Part shown: piece by piece, positions 15,938 to 26,241 of the stretch
How the letters are laid out: every line of letters starts with the position of its first letter
Position numbering within the stretch: the stretch's first letter is position 1
Source: Caldovatus aquaticus
GTDB lineage: Bacteria > Pseudomonadota > Alphaproteobacteria > Acetobacterales > Acetobacteraceae
NCBI RefSeq assembly: GCF_019458025.1
Contig: NZ_JAHZUY010000005.1
Location: 1 to 64,000 of the forward strand
Reading direction: 5' to 3'
DNA: 64,000 nt
Notes under the pieces: model-generated
Database searches by the model: none
The model's input: the letters and a program-made list of their open reading frames with translations, nothing else
Told to the model about the DNA's origin: nothing
Program-made: the position numbers and the translations under genes

Positions 15938-17572
15938 ATGAAGCTCGGGACGGCGATCGCGGAGATCCTGAAGCGCGAGGGCGTGGAATGGATCGCCGGC
16001 TACCCGGTGAACCACATGCTGGAGCACGCGGCGGCGGCCGACATCCGCCCGGTCGTCGTGCGCCAGGAGCGCGTCGGCCTGCACATGGCCGACGCGCAGT
16101 CGCGCGTGACCTCCGGCCGCAAGCCCGGCGTGTTCGTGATGCAGCACGGCCCGGGCGCGGAGAACGCCATGGGCGGCGTGGCGCAGTGCTTCGCCGAGAG
16201 CGTGCCGGTGCTGGTGGTGCCGATGGGCTATCCGCGCCGCCTCGCGCACATCGAGCCGAACTTCAACTCCGTCGCCTCGATGCGGAGCTTCACCAAGTCG
16301 GCCGAGCCGATCACGCTGGCGGCCGAGGTGCCGAACATCCTGCGCCGCGCCTTCGCGCGGATGCGCAACGGCCGCGGCGGGCCGTGCCTGGTCGAGATCC
16401 CGAACGACATGTGGAACGAGGAGGTGCCGGAGCCGCTCGACTACCGGCCGGTGCCGCTGGCCCGTTACGCGCCGGACCCGCAGGACGTGGCGCGCGCCGC
16501 GGCGATGCTCGCCGCGGCGAAGCGGCCGGTGATCTACGCCGGCACCGGCGTGCACTGGGCGCGGGCCTGGCCGCAGCTTCGCGCGCTGGCGGAGCTGCTG
16601 GCCGCGCCGGTGACGACGAGCCTCGGCGGCAAGTCGAGCTTCCCGGAGGACCATCCGCTCGCGCTCGGCTCGGGCGGGCTCGCGGTGCCGGCGCCGGTGC
16701 CGCACTTCCTCAAGAACGCCGACCTGATCCTCGGCGTCGGCTGCAGCTTCACCACCACCAACTTCGGCATCGCCATGCCGGCGGGGAAGCGGATCATCCA
16801 GGCGACGCTCGACCCCAACCATCTCGGCAAGGACATCCCGATCGAGCTCGGCCTGGTGGGCGATGCGGCGCTGACGCTCGATATGCTGCTCGCCGAGCTG
16901 AAGGGGCGGATCAGGGAGAGGCGCGATCCCTCCAAGGTGGCGGCGGAGATCCAGGCGGTGCGCGAGCCCTGGCTCGCGGCGTGGCGGGCGAAGCGCGATT
17001 CCGATTCGGTGCCGCTCAATCCCTACCGGGTGCTGCGCGACCTGTGGAACACGGTCGACGTGGACAACACCATCATCACCCACGACGCCGGCTCGCCGCG
17101 CGACCAGCTCTCGCCCTTCTGGGTCAGCCGCACCCCGCTCTCCTACCTCGGATGGGGCAAGACGACGCAGCTCGGCTACGGGCTGGGGCTGGCGATGGGC
17201 GCGAAGCTCGCGGCGCCGGAGAAGCTCTGCATCAACGTCTGGGGCGACGCGGCGATCGGCTTCACGGGGATGGACTTCGAGACGGCGGTGCGCGAGCGCA
17301 TCCCGATCATGTCCGTCCTCCTCAACAACTTCTCCATGGCGATCGAGCTGAAGGTGATGCCGATCAGCACCGAGAAGTACCGCGCGACCGACATCACCGG
17401 CGACTACGCGGCGATGGCGCGCGCCTTCGGCGGCTACGGCGAGCGAGTCGAGCGGCCGGAGGACATCGTGCCGGCGATCCGGCGCGGCATCCGCAAGACG
17501 CAGGAGGGCGTGCCGGTGCTGCTCGAGTTCATCACCTCGAAGGAGACGGAAGTCGCCCGGCCGGTCTGGTGA
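15938..17572 (+). CDS. Second thiamine-diphosphate-requiring enzyme
   Basis: 544 residues, same superfamily as the upstream gene but clearly divergent. The conserved Glu sits in RQERVGLHMADAQSR (near residue 42). The diphosphate motif reads NVWGDAAIGFTGMDFETA...LLNNFSMA, with Gly-Asp-Ala in place of the usual Gly-Asp-Gly. The N-terminus (EILKREGVEWIAGYPVNHMLE) and AQCFAESVPVLVVPMGYP are typical. A GGGAGGAG ribosome binding site precedes the ATG. It sits 12 bp before the ABC ATPase gene, so it is probably cotranscribed with the importer. Reaction and substrate unknown; two non-identical TPP enzymes side by side is unusual. Confidence 0.85.
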   Translation: MKLGTAIAEILKREGVEWIAGYPVNHMLEHAAAADIRPVVVRQERVGLHMADAQSRVTSGRKPGVFVMQHGPGAENAMGGVAQCFAESVPVLVVPMGYPRRLAHIEPNFNSVASMRSFTKSAEPITLAAEVPNILRRAFARMRNGRGGPCLVEIPNDMWNEEVPEPLDYRPVPLARYAPDPQDVARAAAMLAAAKRPVIYAGTGVHWARAWPQLRALAELLAAPVTTSLGGKSSFPEDHPLALGSGGLAVPAPVPHFLKNADLILGVGCSFTTTNFGIAMPAGKRIIQATLDPNHLGKDIPIELGLVGDAALTLDMLLAELKGRIRERRDPSKVAAEIQAVREPWLAAWRAKRDSDSVPLNPYRVLRDLWNTVDVDNTIITHDAGSPRDQLSPFWVSRTPLSYLGWGKTTQLGYGLGLAMGAKLAAPEKLCINVWGDAAIGFTGMDFETAVRERIPIMSVLLNNFSMAIELKVMPISTEKYRATDITGDYAAMARAFGGYGERVERPEDIVPAIRRGIRKTQEGVPVLLEFITSKETEVARPVW

Positions 17573-17584
17573 GGAGCGAAGGCG

Positions 17585-18649
<1,065 letters not shown>

Positions 18650-18678
18650 ACCATCACCCGCTAGGGAGGAACAAGCAC

Positions 18679-20007
18679 ATGGCCAACCGCTACACGAGGC
18701 GCGAGGCGATCGGCCTCGGCGCCGGCGCGCTCGCGGCGGCATTCGCGGGCGAGAGCCTCGCCCAGGCGATCCCGCGCCAGGACGTCCCGGCGCCGCGGCT
18801 GCCGATCGAGAGCGGCGCGCAGCTCCGCGTCATCCGCCCGGCGCGCTTCGTCGAGCCGGACGAGGTGATCTTCCGCGAGAACGCGCAGAAGTTCAGCCAG
18901 CAGTTCAACGTTCCGGTGCGGATCGACTTCGTCGGCTGGGAGGACATCCGCCCCCAGACCGCGGTGATGGCGAACACCGGCACCGGCGCCGACGTCGTGC
19001 TCGGCTGGGGCGACGACCCGCACATCTACGCCGACAAGCTGATCGAGCTGTCGGACGTCGCGGAATACCTCGGCCGCCGCTACGGCGGGTGGATGTTCCT
19101 GTCCGAGAAGTACGGCAAGCGCCACGGCACCAACAACTGGATCGGCATCCCCTTCGGCGGCACCACCGGCCCCATCGTCTATCGCATCTCGGCGGTGCGC
19201 GAGGCCGGGTTCCAGTCCATCCCCGACGACCTCGGCGAATTCCTGCGGCTGTGCCAGGCGCTCAAGCGCCTCAACAAGCCGGCCGGCTTCGCGCTCGGCA
19301 ACGCGGTGGGCGACGGCAACGGCTTCGCCAACTGGATGACATGGGCGCACGGCGCCTATCTGGTGGACGAGGACGGCAAGGTCGCGATCAACAGCCGCGA
19401 GACGATCGAGGCGCTGCGCTACGTGAAGGAGCTCTACCAGACCTTCGTCCCGGGCACGCTCTCCTGGCTCGACCCGGCCAACAACCGGGCCTACGCGGCG
19501 CAGGAGTGCTGGCTGACGGCGAACGGTATCTCCCTCTACTACGCACTCAAGAACGATCCGAACACGCGCGCCATCGCCGAGGACACCGACCACGCGCCGC
19601 TGCCGCGCGGCCGCGTCAGCCAGCCGCCGCAATCGGCCACCATCCTCAACGCGATGGTGTTCCGCCACACGCGCTTCCCCAACGCCGCCAAGGCTTTCAT
19701 CCAGTTCATGCTGGAGGCGGAGCAGTACGACCGCTGGCTGACCGGCTGCCTCGGCTACTGGTCGCACCCGCTCAGGGCCTACAGCCGGAGCGCGGTGTGG
19801 GACTCCGACCCCAAGCTCGGCCCCTACCGCGACGGCATGAACCATCCGTTCTGGAGCGGCTACAAGGGACCGATCACGGCGGCCTCGGGCACCGTGAACT
19901 CGGAGTACATCATGGTGCAGATGTACGCCTCGGTGGCCTCCGGCCAAGCAACACCGGAACAGGCGGCGCGGGAGGCCGAGCGCCGCGCCCGCCGCATCTA
20001 CCGCTGA
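18679..20007 (+). CDS. ABC importer solute-binding protein, carbohydrate type
   Basis: 442-residue periplasmic receptor. The N-terminus MANRYTRREAIGLGAGALAA has a twin Arg before a hydrophobic segment and an Ala-rich cleavage region (ESLAQA), suggesting Tat or Sec export. The body follows the family-1 extracellular binding protein fold (VIRPARFVEPDEVIFRENAQKF, ADVVLGWGDDPHIYADKL, FPNAAKAFIQFMLEAEQYDRWL). A GGGAGGA ribosome binding site precedes the ATG. Aromatic-rich segments (TNNWIGIPFGG, FANWMTWAHG) fit a sugar or sugar-acid ligand, but the ligand is not identifiable. Between the ATPase and first permease genes. Confidence 0.88.
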   Translation: MANRYTRREAIGLGAGALAAAFAGESLAQAIPRQDVPAPRLPIESGAQLRVIRPARFVEPDEVIFRENAQKFSQQFNVPVRIDFVGWEDIRPQTAVMANTGTGADVVLGWGDDPHIYADKLIELSDVAEYLGRRYGGWMFLSEKYGKRHGTNNWIGIPFGGTTGPIVYRISAVREAGFQSIPDDLGEFLRLCQALKRLNKPAGFALGNAVGDGNGFANWMTWAHGAYLVDEDGKVAINSRETIEALRYVKELYQTFVPGTLSWLDPANNRAYAAQECWLTANGISLYYALKNDPNTRAIAEDTDHAPLPRGRVSQPPQSATILNAMVFRHTRFPNAAKAFIQFMLEAEQYDRWLTGCLGYWSHPLRAYSRSAVWDSDPKLGPYRDGMNHPFWSGYKGPITAASGTVNSEYIMVQMYASVASGQATPEQAAREAERRARRIYR

Positions 20008-20059
20008 GCGTGCGGGGCGAGGCGCGCGCGGCGCGTCTCGCCCCGGCCGGGAGGATGGG

Positions 20060-21016
20060 ATGTCCGTCACCGCCGCGCCGAGCTGGAGCCACACCCGCCC
20101 GCAGCCGGGCTGGCTCGCGCGCCTGTTCGACTGGAAGCCGTTCCTGATCGTCGTCTGCCTGCTGCCCGCGGTCGGGCTGCTGACGGTGTTCCTGACCTAC
20201 CCCCTCGGCCTCGGCGTCTGGCTCGCCTTCACCGACACCAAGATCGGCCGCAGCGGGCGCTGGGTCGGGCTCGAGAACTTCGCGTACCTGATGGAGGACC
20301 CGACCTTCTGGTCGGCGGTGTTCTACAGCGTCTTCTACACCGCCGTCGCGACGGTCGGGAAGTTCGCCCTCGGGCTATGGCTGGCGCTGCTGCTCAACAA
20401 CCACCTGCCGTTCAAGAGCCTGATCCGCGCCATCATCCTGATGCCCTGGATCGTGCCGACCGTGCTCTCGGCGATCGCCTTCTGGTGGATCTACGATCCC
20501 CAGTTCTCGATCATCTCCTACGTCTTCGTGGACGTGCTCGGCCTGCGCGAGCGCTACTTCGACTTCCTCGGCTCCACCTGGCCGGCGCGGTTCTCGCTGA
20601 TCGCGGCCAACATCTGGCGCGGCATCCCGTTCGTGGCGATCTGCCTGCTAGCCGGGCTGCAGACCATCTCGCCCTCGCTCTACGAGGCGGCGCTGCTCGA
20701 CGGCGCCACCCCCTGGCAGCGCTTCACGCGCATCACCGTGCCGCTGCTGATGCCGATCCTCGCCATCGTGATGACCTTCTCGATCATCTTCACCTTCACC
20801 GACTTCCAGCTCGTCTACGCCATCACCCGCGGCGGCCCCGTCAACTCGACGCACCTCATGGCCACCCTCGCCTTCCAGCGCGGCATCGCCGGGCAGGAGC
20901 TGGCGGAGGGCGCGGCGATCGCGGTCTCGATGATCCCCTTCCTCGTCTTCGCGACGCTGTTCAGCTACTTCGCGCTGGCGCGGCGCAAGTGGCAGCAGGG
21001 AGAGAGCAATGACTGA
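20060..21016 (+). CDS. ABC importer permease 1 (MalF/UgpA type)
   Basis: 318 residues, six predicted membrane helices, inner membrane. The cytoplasmic coupling EAA loop reads LYEAALLDGATPWQRFTRITVPLL, as in sugar permeases. It lacks the large periplasmic insertion of MalF. Overlaps the second permease gene by 8 bp (ATG at 21009 inside its 3' end), so the two are translated together and form a heterodimer. Confidence 0.93.
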   Translation: MSVTAAPSWSHTRPQPGWLARLFDWKPFLIVVCLLPAVGLLTVFLTYPLGLGVWLAFTDTKIGRSGRWVGLENFAYLMEDPTFWSAVFYSVFYTAVATVGKFALGLWLALLLNNHLPFKSLIRAIILMPWIVPTVLSAIAFWWIYDPQFSIISYVFVDVLGLRERYFDFLGSTWPARFSLIAANIWRGIPFVAICLLAGLQTISPSLYEAALLDGATPWQRFTRITVPLLMPILAIVMTFSIIFTFTDFQLVYAITRGGPVNSTHLMATLAFQRGIAGQELAEGAAIAVSMIPFLVFATLFSYFALARRKWQQGESND

Positions 21017-21923
21017 CGCCCTCGCCGCCGCCTCGGGCGCGGACAGCGCCCGCGCCCCCACCGCCGACAAGCCGGAACTGCTGAGCTGGGACAGCCGGGC
21101 GCGGCGCGTGGTGGTGCTCTACCTGCCGCTCGCGGTTTTCGTCTTCGTCCTGCTCTTCCCCTTCTACTGGATGGCGGTGACGGCGTTCAAGCCGAACGCG
21201 GAGCTCTACGACTACAAGACCTACAACCCGTTCTGGATCCACTCGCCGACGCTCGACCACGTCCGCAAGCTGCTGTTCGAGACGGCCTATCCGCGCTGGC
21301 TGCTGACGACGATGACGGTGGCGGTCTGCGCCACGTTCCTCTCGCTGTTCGCCAGCGTGCTCGCCGCCTACGCGGTGCAGCGGCTGCGCTTCCGCGGCAG
21401 CACCTATGTCGGGCTCGCCATCTATCTCGCCTATCTCGTGCCGCCCTCGATCCTGTTCATCCCGCTGGCGACGATGGTGCACCAGCTCGGCCTGTTCGAC
21501 AGCCCGCTGGCGCTGATCCTGACCTACCCCACCTTCCTCGTCCCGTTCTGCACCTGGCTGCTGATCGGCTACTTCAAGTCCATCCCCTACGAGCTCGAGG
21601 AGTGCGCGCTGATCGACGGCGCGACGCGGCTGCAGATCCTGCGCCGCATCACGCTGCCGCTCGCCGTGCCCGGCCTGATCTCGGCCGGCATCTTCTCCTT
21701 CACCCTGTCCTGGAACGAGTTCATCTACGCCCTCGCCTTCATCCAGAGCAGCGAGAACAAGACCGTTCCGGTCTCGATCCTGACCGAGCTGGTCTCGGGC
21801 GACGTGTACCAGTGGGGGGCGCTGATGGCGGGCTCGCTGCTGGGGTCGCTGCCGGTGGCGATCTTCTACTCCTTCTTCGTGGACTACTACGTCTCCTCCC
21901 TGACCGGCGCGGTGAAGGAGTGA
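21009..21923 (+). CDS. ABC importer permease 2 (MalG/UgpE type)
   Basis: 304 residues with six predicted helices and the EAA motif YELEECALIDGATRLQILRRITLPLA. A characteristic MalG-like ending follows (SFTLSWNEFIYALAFIQSSENKTVP, then VDYYVSSLTGAVKE). Forms the pore with the upstream permease. Four bases separate its stop from the dehydratase gene, so transport and first catabolic step are probably expressed together. Confidence 0.93.
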   Translation: MTDALAAASGADSARAPTADKPELLSWDSRARRVVVLYLPLAVFVFVLLFPFYWMAVTAFKPNAELYDYKTYNPFWIHSPTLDHVRKLLFETAYPRWLLTTMTVAVCATFLSLFASVLAAYAVQRLRFRGSTYVGLAIYLAYLVPPSILFIPLATMVHQLGLFDSPLALILTYPTFLVPFCTWLLIGYFKSIPYELEECALIDGATRLQILRRITLPLAVPGLISAGIFSFTLSWNEFIYALAFIQSSENKTVPVSILTELVSGDVYQWGALMAGSLLGSLPVAIFYSFFVDYYVSSLTGAVKE

Positions 21924-21927
21924 GGAC

Positions 21928-23106
21928 ATGCGCATCGAGCGCTTCGAGGTCCTGCGCTGCGACGCCGGCTGGCGCACCTTCTCCTTCCTCAAGATGGCGA
22001 GCGCCGACGGCGTGATCGGCTGGTCGGAGTTCAACGAGAGCTTCGGCAGCCCCGGCCTCGGCCGCGTCATCGAGGAACTGGCTTCCGCCGTCGTCGGCAT
22101 GGACCCGCGCGCCTCGGAGCTGGTCGTCGCCCGCCTGCACGTGCTGACGCGCCAGTCGCGCGGCGGCCTGATCCAGCAGGCGATCGCGGCGATCGAGAAC
22201 GCGGTGCTCGACATCCGCGCCAAGGCGGCCGGAGTGCCGGTCTGTGCCCTGTTCGGCGGCCCGATCCGCACGCGCATCCCGCTCTACTGGTCGCACTTCG
22301 GCACCTACCGCGTCGGCGGGCGGCGCGGGGTCGAGCTGCCGCGCATCCGCACGCTCGACGAGCTTGCGCGGCACGCGGCGGAGGTGCGCTCGCTCGGCTT
22401 CCGCGCGCTCAAGACCAACATCCTGCGCATCGGCCCGGACGGCGCGCTCGGCCATTTCGCGCCCGGCTTCGGCCGCAGCCCGGGCTGGCCGGAGCTCAAC
22501 TGGGACAACGCGCTGCTCGCCGAGCTGCGCGCCCAGCTCGCCGCGATCCGCGAGGCGGCGGGGCCGGAGATGGGCATCCACCTCGACCTCAACTTCCACT
22601 TCCGGACCGAGGGCTTCCTCCGCATGGCCGACGCGGTCGCGCCCTTCGGTCTGACGTGGCTCGAGATCGACACCCACGACCCGGGCGCGCTGGCCGACAT
22701 CCGCCGCCGCGCCCCCTGCCCCATCGCCTCCTGCGAGACGCTGCACGGCCGCCGCGACTTCCGCCCCTATTTCGAGGCGCGCGCCGTGGACGTGCCGATC
22801 GTCGACGTGATCTGGAACGGCCTCGGCGAGAGCGTGAAGATCGCGGCGATGGCCGACGCATACGAGCTGAATTGCGCGCCGCACAATTTCTACGGGCATC
22901 TCTCCTCGGCGATCTCCGCGCATTTCTGCGCGGCGATCCCGAACTTCCGCGTGATGGAGATCGACGTGGATTCCGTCGCCTGGCGCGACGAGCTCGTCCT
23001 CGCGCCGCCGGTGATCGAGAACGGGGAGCTGGTGCTGCCCGCCGCGCCCGGCTGGGGCGTCGAGCCCGACGAGGCGGCGATCCGCGCGCGGCCGCCCGCG
23101 GGTTGA
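21928..23106 (+). CDS. Mandelate racemase / muconate lactonizing enzyme family protein (likely acid-sugar dehydratase)
   Basis: 392-residue enolase-superfamily enzyme. A capping domain (1-125) is followed by a beta/alpha barrel. Metal ligands are apparent as the Asp in HLDLNFHF, the Glu in TWLEIDTHD and the Glu in ASCETLHG. The base Lys lies in FRALKTNI, where the second Lys of the usual KxK is replaced by Asn or absent. The His of the His-Asp dyad is in NCAPHNFYGHLSS. Family members dehydrate or epimerise sugar acids such as galactonate or gluconate. Being last in the ABC/TPP run suggests it acts on the imported compound. Substrate unknown. Confidence 0.87.
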   Translation: MRIERFEVLRCDAGWRTFSFLKMASADGVIGWSEFNESFGSPGLGRVIEELASAVVGMDPRASELVVARLHVLTRQSRGGLIQQAIAAIENAVLDIRAKAAGVPVCALFGGPIRTRIPLYWSHFGTYRVGGRRGVELPRIRTLDELARHAAEVRSLGFRALKTNILRIGPDGALGHFAPGFGRSPGWPELNWDNALLAELRAQLAAIREAAGPEMGIHLDLNFHFRTEGFLRMADAVAPFGLTWLEIDTHDPGALADIRRRAPCPIASCETLHGRRDFRPYFEARAVDVPIVDVIWNGLGESVKIAAMADAYELNCAPHNFYGHLSSAISAHFCAAIPNFRVMEIDVDSVAWRDELVLAPPVIENGELVLPAAPGWGVEPDEAAIRARPPAG

Positions 23107-23170
23107 CCCTCTCCCGCGCCACGGTCCGAGGCGCAGAGACGGCCTTGGCAGCAAGGTAGGGACACGGCGC

Positions 23171-25042
23171 ATGCAGAGTGCGATCCCGGACGAGCCATCG
23201 CCACCGGACCGCGAGGGGGTTCGAGGCTTCCGCCTGCTGGGCCTGGTCCTGCTGCTGGCCGGTCTGGCATTGCACTGGCGCCTCGCGACCGGACCGACCG
23301 GCGTGGCCAGCGACGGTCGCCTGCGCGACACCGACGCCTATGTGCGCACGCTGCGCATCGAGGAGCTGCGGCGCACCGGCGACTGGTACGCGTCGGAGAT
23401 CCCGCAGCTCAACGCACCCTACGGGCTGTCGCTGCACTGGACGCGGCCGCTCGACGTCCTGATCCTCGGCCCCGCCCTGGCGGCGGAACGCCTGGCCGGC
23501 GCCGATCCCCGCCGCGCCATCTTCTGGTCGGGGGCGCTCTCCGCGCCGGCGCTGCACCTCGCCGCAGCGTTCGCCGCCGCCTGGGCTGCCGCCGCGCTCT
23601 GGCCCGGAAGCGCCGCCTGGGTGGCCGCGCTCATGGTGCTGTCGTCCCCGCCGCTGCTGTTCGGCTACGGCAGGGCGGGGTTCACGGACCATCATATGCT
23701 GATCCTGCTCGCCGGCCTGCTGGGCCTCGGTGCCGCGCTGCGTGCGGCGCTGGCCCCGCGGGATCGGGCGCGCGCCGCGATCGGCGCCGGCCTTGCATTC
23801 GCGCTCGGCGTCTGGGTCTCTCCCGAGGCGCTGCTGGTCGCGGGGCCGGTGCTCGCGGCCTTCGGCATCGCCTGGCTGCTCGCCGCCGACGGCGCGCCTT
23901 TCGCCAGGCAGGGCCTGCGCATGGCGGGGGCGATGCTGGTCGGCCTCGCCGTCGCCGTGATCAGCGAGCACCCGCCTGCGCGCTGGCTCGCGGGCGAGTA
24001 CGATAAGGTTTCCGTGCAGCACGTGCTGATGGCGACGCTCGCGGCGACGGCCTTCGGCGTCGCCGTGCGTCTCGGCATGCTGCATCGCACGTGGCGTCTG
24101 GCGGCCGGACTGGGTCTCGGGGGGGCAAGCCTGGCGATCCTGCTCGCGCTCTACCCCGGCGCGCTTTCCGCCTCCGTCTCGGAGGCCGATGCGGTCTTCG
24201 TGGCGCTGCTCCCGGCCATCAACGAGATGATGCCGCTGGCGCCGACGCGCGAGGGCGGGCTGCATGACCTCCTTTTCTGGGCCGGCGGCGCGGTTGCCGC
24301 GCTGCTCGTCCTGCCGGCGGTCCTGGCGCTCTGGGCGCGGGACGAGCGGCGCTGGCCCGCCGGGGCCGTGCTCGCCCTGCCTTTCGTCGCGACCTGTGCC
24401 GCGGCCCTGATGCATCGGCGCTTCGCGGTGGACCTCGCCGCGACCTCGTCCGTCGCCGGCGCCGGCCTGGTCTGGTTCGCCGAGCGTTGCCGCGGGCCCG
24501 TGCGGCGCCGCATTGCGGGTTGGCTCGCGATCGCGCTGGCCGTCGGTACGCCCTACCTCGCGCTTGCCCTGCCCCGCCCGCCGCAGGGAGATGCCGCGGG
24601 GCTGCACGGCAGCGCTTCCGCCGCGCTCGCGCGCTGGCTCGCAACCGAAGGGCCGGCGGGCGGCGCGCCCATCCCGGACGCGAACGGTCCGATCATCCTC
24701 ACCGACGACCTGAGCATCACGCCGAAACTCGCCTACCGCACGCCATACCGCTACGTCGGCGCCCCCTACCATCGCGGCGGCGCGGCGGTCGCGGATACGA
24801 TCGCCATGTTCGGCGCGCAGGACGAGGCGGCGGCGCGGGCGGTGCTCGATCGGCGCGGCATCGCCTACATCCTCGTCTCGCTGCCGACGCGCCCGGACAG
24901 CATCCTCGGACCGCTGCATCCGGAGAGCCTCGGAGCGCGGCTGCGCCGCCCCGGCGCCGCCGATGCGCCCGCCTGGCTGCGCCCGCTCGCGCTGCCCCCC
25001 GAGCTCGAGGGGACCTACCGCCTGTTCGCGGTGCTGCGGTGA
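23171..25042 (+). CDS. STT3/AglB-like GT-C membrane protein (putative oligosaccharyl- or glycosyltransferase)
   Basis: 623 residues, about a dozen hydrophobic helices and a C-terminal soluble part. Two stretches resemble the STT3/AglB/PglB fold: RDTDAYVRTLRIEELRRTGDWYASE then NAPYGLSLHWTRPLDVLILG, and GYGRAGFTDHHMLILLAG. The C-terminal region (about 500-623) has no WWDYG signature, which catalytic STT3 proteins carry; TPYRYVGAPYHRGG occupies the comparable zone. It may be a GT-C enzyme with another acceptor. Codon use is slightly less GC-extreme than in neighbours. The stop is 21 bp from the convergent rgpF-like gene, so it belongs to the polysaccharide region by position. Confidence 0.65.
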   Translation: MQSAIPDEPSPPDREGVRGFRLLGLVLLLAGLALHWRLATGPTGVASDGRLRDTDAYVRTLRIEELRRTGDWYASEIPQLNAPYGLSLHWTRPLDVLILGPALAAERLAGADPRRAIFWSGALSAPALHLAAAFAAAWAAAALWPGSAAWVAALMVLSSPPLLFGYGRAGFTDHHMLILLAGLLGLGAALRAALAPRDRARAAIGAGLAFALGVWVSPEALLVAGPVLAAFGIAWLLAADGAPFARQGLRMAGAMLVGLAVAVISEHPPARWLAGEYDKVSVQHVLMATLAATAFGVAVRLGMLHRTWRLAAGLGLGGASLAILLALYPGALSASVSEADAVFVALLPAINEMMPLAPTREGGLHDLLFWAGGAVAALLVLPAVLALWARDERRWPAGAVLALPFVATCAAALMHRRFAVDLAATSSVAGAGLVWFAERCRGPVRRRIAGWLAIALAVGTPYLALALPRPPQGDAAGLHGSASAALARWLATEGPAGGAPIPDANGPIILTDDLSITPKLAYRTPYRYVGAPYHRGGAAVADTIAMFGAQDEAAARAVLDRRGIAYILVSLPTRPDSILGPLHPESLGARLRRPGAADAPAWLRPLALPPELEGTYRLFAVLR

Positions 25043-25063
25043 CGAGCCGCGCCGGGGCCGGCT

Positions 25064-26215
25064 TCAGCGCGCCGGCGCCCCGCCCATCAGGCGCAGATGC
25101 GCCTCGATCTCCGGCAGCGGACAGGGCGAATCGGGCGGAACCAGGGCGCGCCACGCCTCCACGCCGGGCAGGCGGCCCGGGTTGCGGCGGACGAGCTCGG
25201 TCTTGACGAACGGGCAGCCGGCCGGGCCGTACAGCACGCGCCAGAGGTGATGGGCCGGGTTGAGCGGCCGCGCGAGCAGCCGGGCGCGCAGCGCGGCCAC
25301 GGCCTCGGCCTCCGGGAGGGCCGCGTACCGTTCGAGCGACGGCAGCGCCTCGATCAGGTAGGCGCGTTCCGCAGGGTCGGACAAGGCGCGCTCCAGCAAC
25401 GCGGCATAGGAATAGACCGCCGCGACGCGATGCCCTCGCTGCCGCATCGCGCGCGCGAGACGCAACTCGCCGCGCTGGACTACGAGCCATTTCGACACGC
25501 TCAGGCGCAGTGCCGCGAGAAAGGCGGCGACGTCGGCGACAAGCGCGCGCCCGCGCGCCAGCACGAACCACGACTGCAGGTGCGGCCCGCCCTGGACGCT
25601 CTCCAGCAGCCCGAACAGTCCCGGCCCGGCCGTTCGCATCGCGGCCAGGACGGGATCGAGCGGCCGGATCGGTCCCAGAACGCTGTCGTTGACCAGAAGC
25701 AGTTCCTCGGCCTGCGGCCAGCGGGCCAGCGCCAGCGGCGCGACGTCCTTCCACGCGCCGAAGTCGAGACCGAAATTGCGCCGGTGCACCGCCAGCGCCA
25801 CGCGCGCCCGCGCGGCCTGCCAGTCGCACTCGACGACGGCCGGCGCGTTGGAGATGAAGACGGTCTCGAAGCCCAGCCGGTCGTAGGTCTCGAGCTGACG
25901 CCGCACCATGGACGAAACGCGGCCATCTGGGCTGAAGTGCACGAACAGCGCCACCGACCGCCGCGCCGGATCGCTCCTCTCCCCCGCCTCGACGCGCAGC
26001 AACGCTTCCGGCCGGGAGCGCAGACGCATCACCGGATCGCGCACCGCCGCCCGCGCCACCTCGCCCAGGCGCTCCGCGACCCGCACCGCCAACCGCCCCG
26101 CCTTCTTCGCCAACTGCGGTCCCTGGTGCAGGCGCGGAAGGTCCGGTAGGCCGTGCAGGCAGCGCCGGAGCCCCGGCTCGGCTTCGGCAAGGTCGGTAAG
26201 GATCGGTTCCGCCAT
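25064..26215 (-). CDS. Rhamnan synthesis F (RgpF)-family glycosyltransferase-like protein
   Basis: 383 residues. After a helical N-terminal third comes the RgpF block: VALFVHFSPDGRVSSMVRRQLETYDRLGFETVFISNAP, VALAVHRRNFGLDFGAWKDV, LLLVNDSVLGPIRPLDPVL, then the C-terminal HHLWRVLYGPAGCPFVKTELVRRNPG. RgpF proteins act in assembly of rhamnose-containing polysaccharide. The start at 26215 is 26 bp past the tandem glycosyltransferase gene, in the same direction, and the upstream rfb genes make dTDP-rhamnose. Longer reading-frame extensions only shadow the next gene. Confidence 0.85.
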   Translation of the reverse strand: MAEPILTDLAEAEPGLRRCLHGLPDLPRLHQGPQLAKKAGRLAVRVAERLGEVARAAVRDPVMRLRSRPEALLRVEAGERSDPARRSVALFVHFSPDGRVSSMVRRQLETYDRLGFETVFISNAPAVVECDWQAARARVALAVHRRNFGLDFGAWKDVAPLALARWPQAEELLLVNDSVLGPIRPLDPVLAAMRTAGPGLFGLLESVQGGPHLQSWFVLARGRALVADVAAFLAALRLSVSKWLVVQRGELRLARAMRQRGHRVAAVYSYAALLERALSDPAERAYLIEALPSLERYAALPEAEAVAALRARLLARPLNPAHHLWRVLYGPAGCPFVKTELVRRNPGRLPGVEAWRALVPPDSPCPLPEIEAHLRLMGGAPAR

Positions 26216-26241
26216 CGGGGAAACGGCGCCCCATCCGCCGG

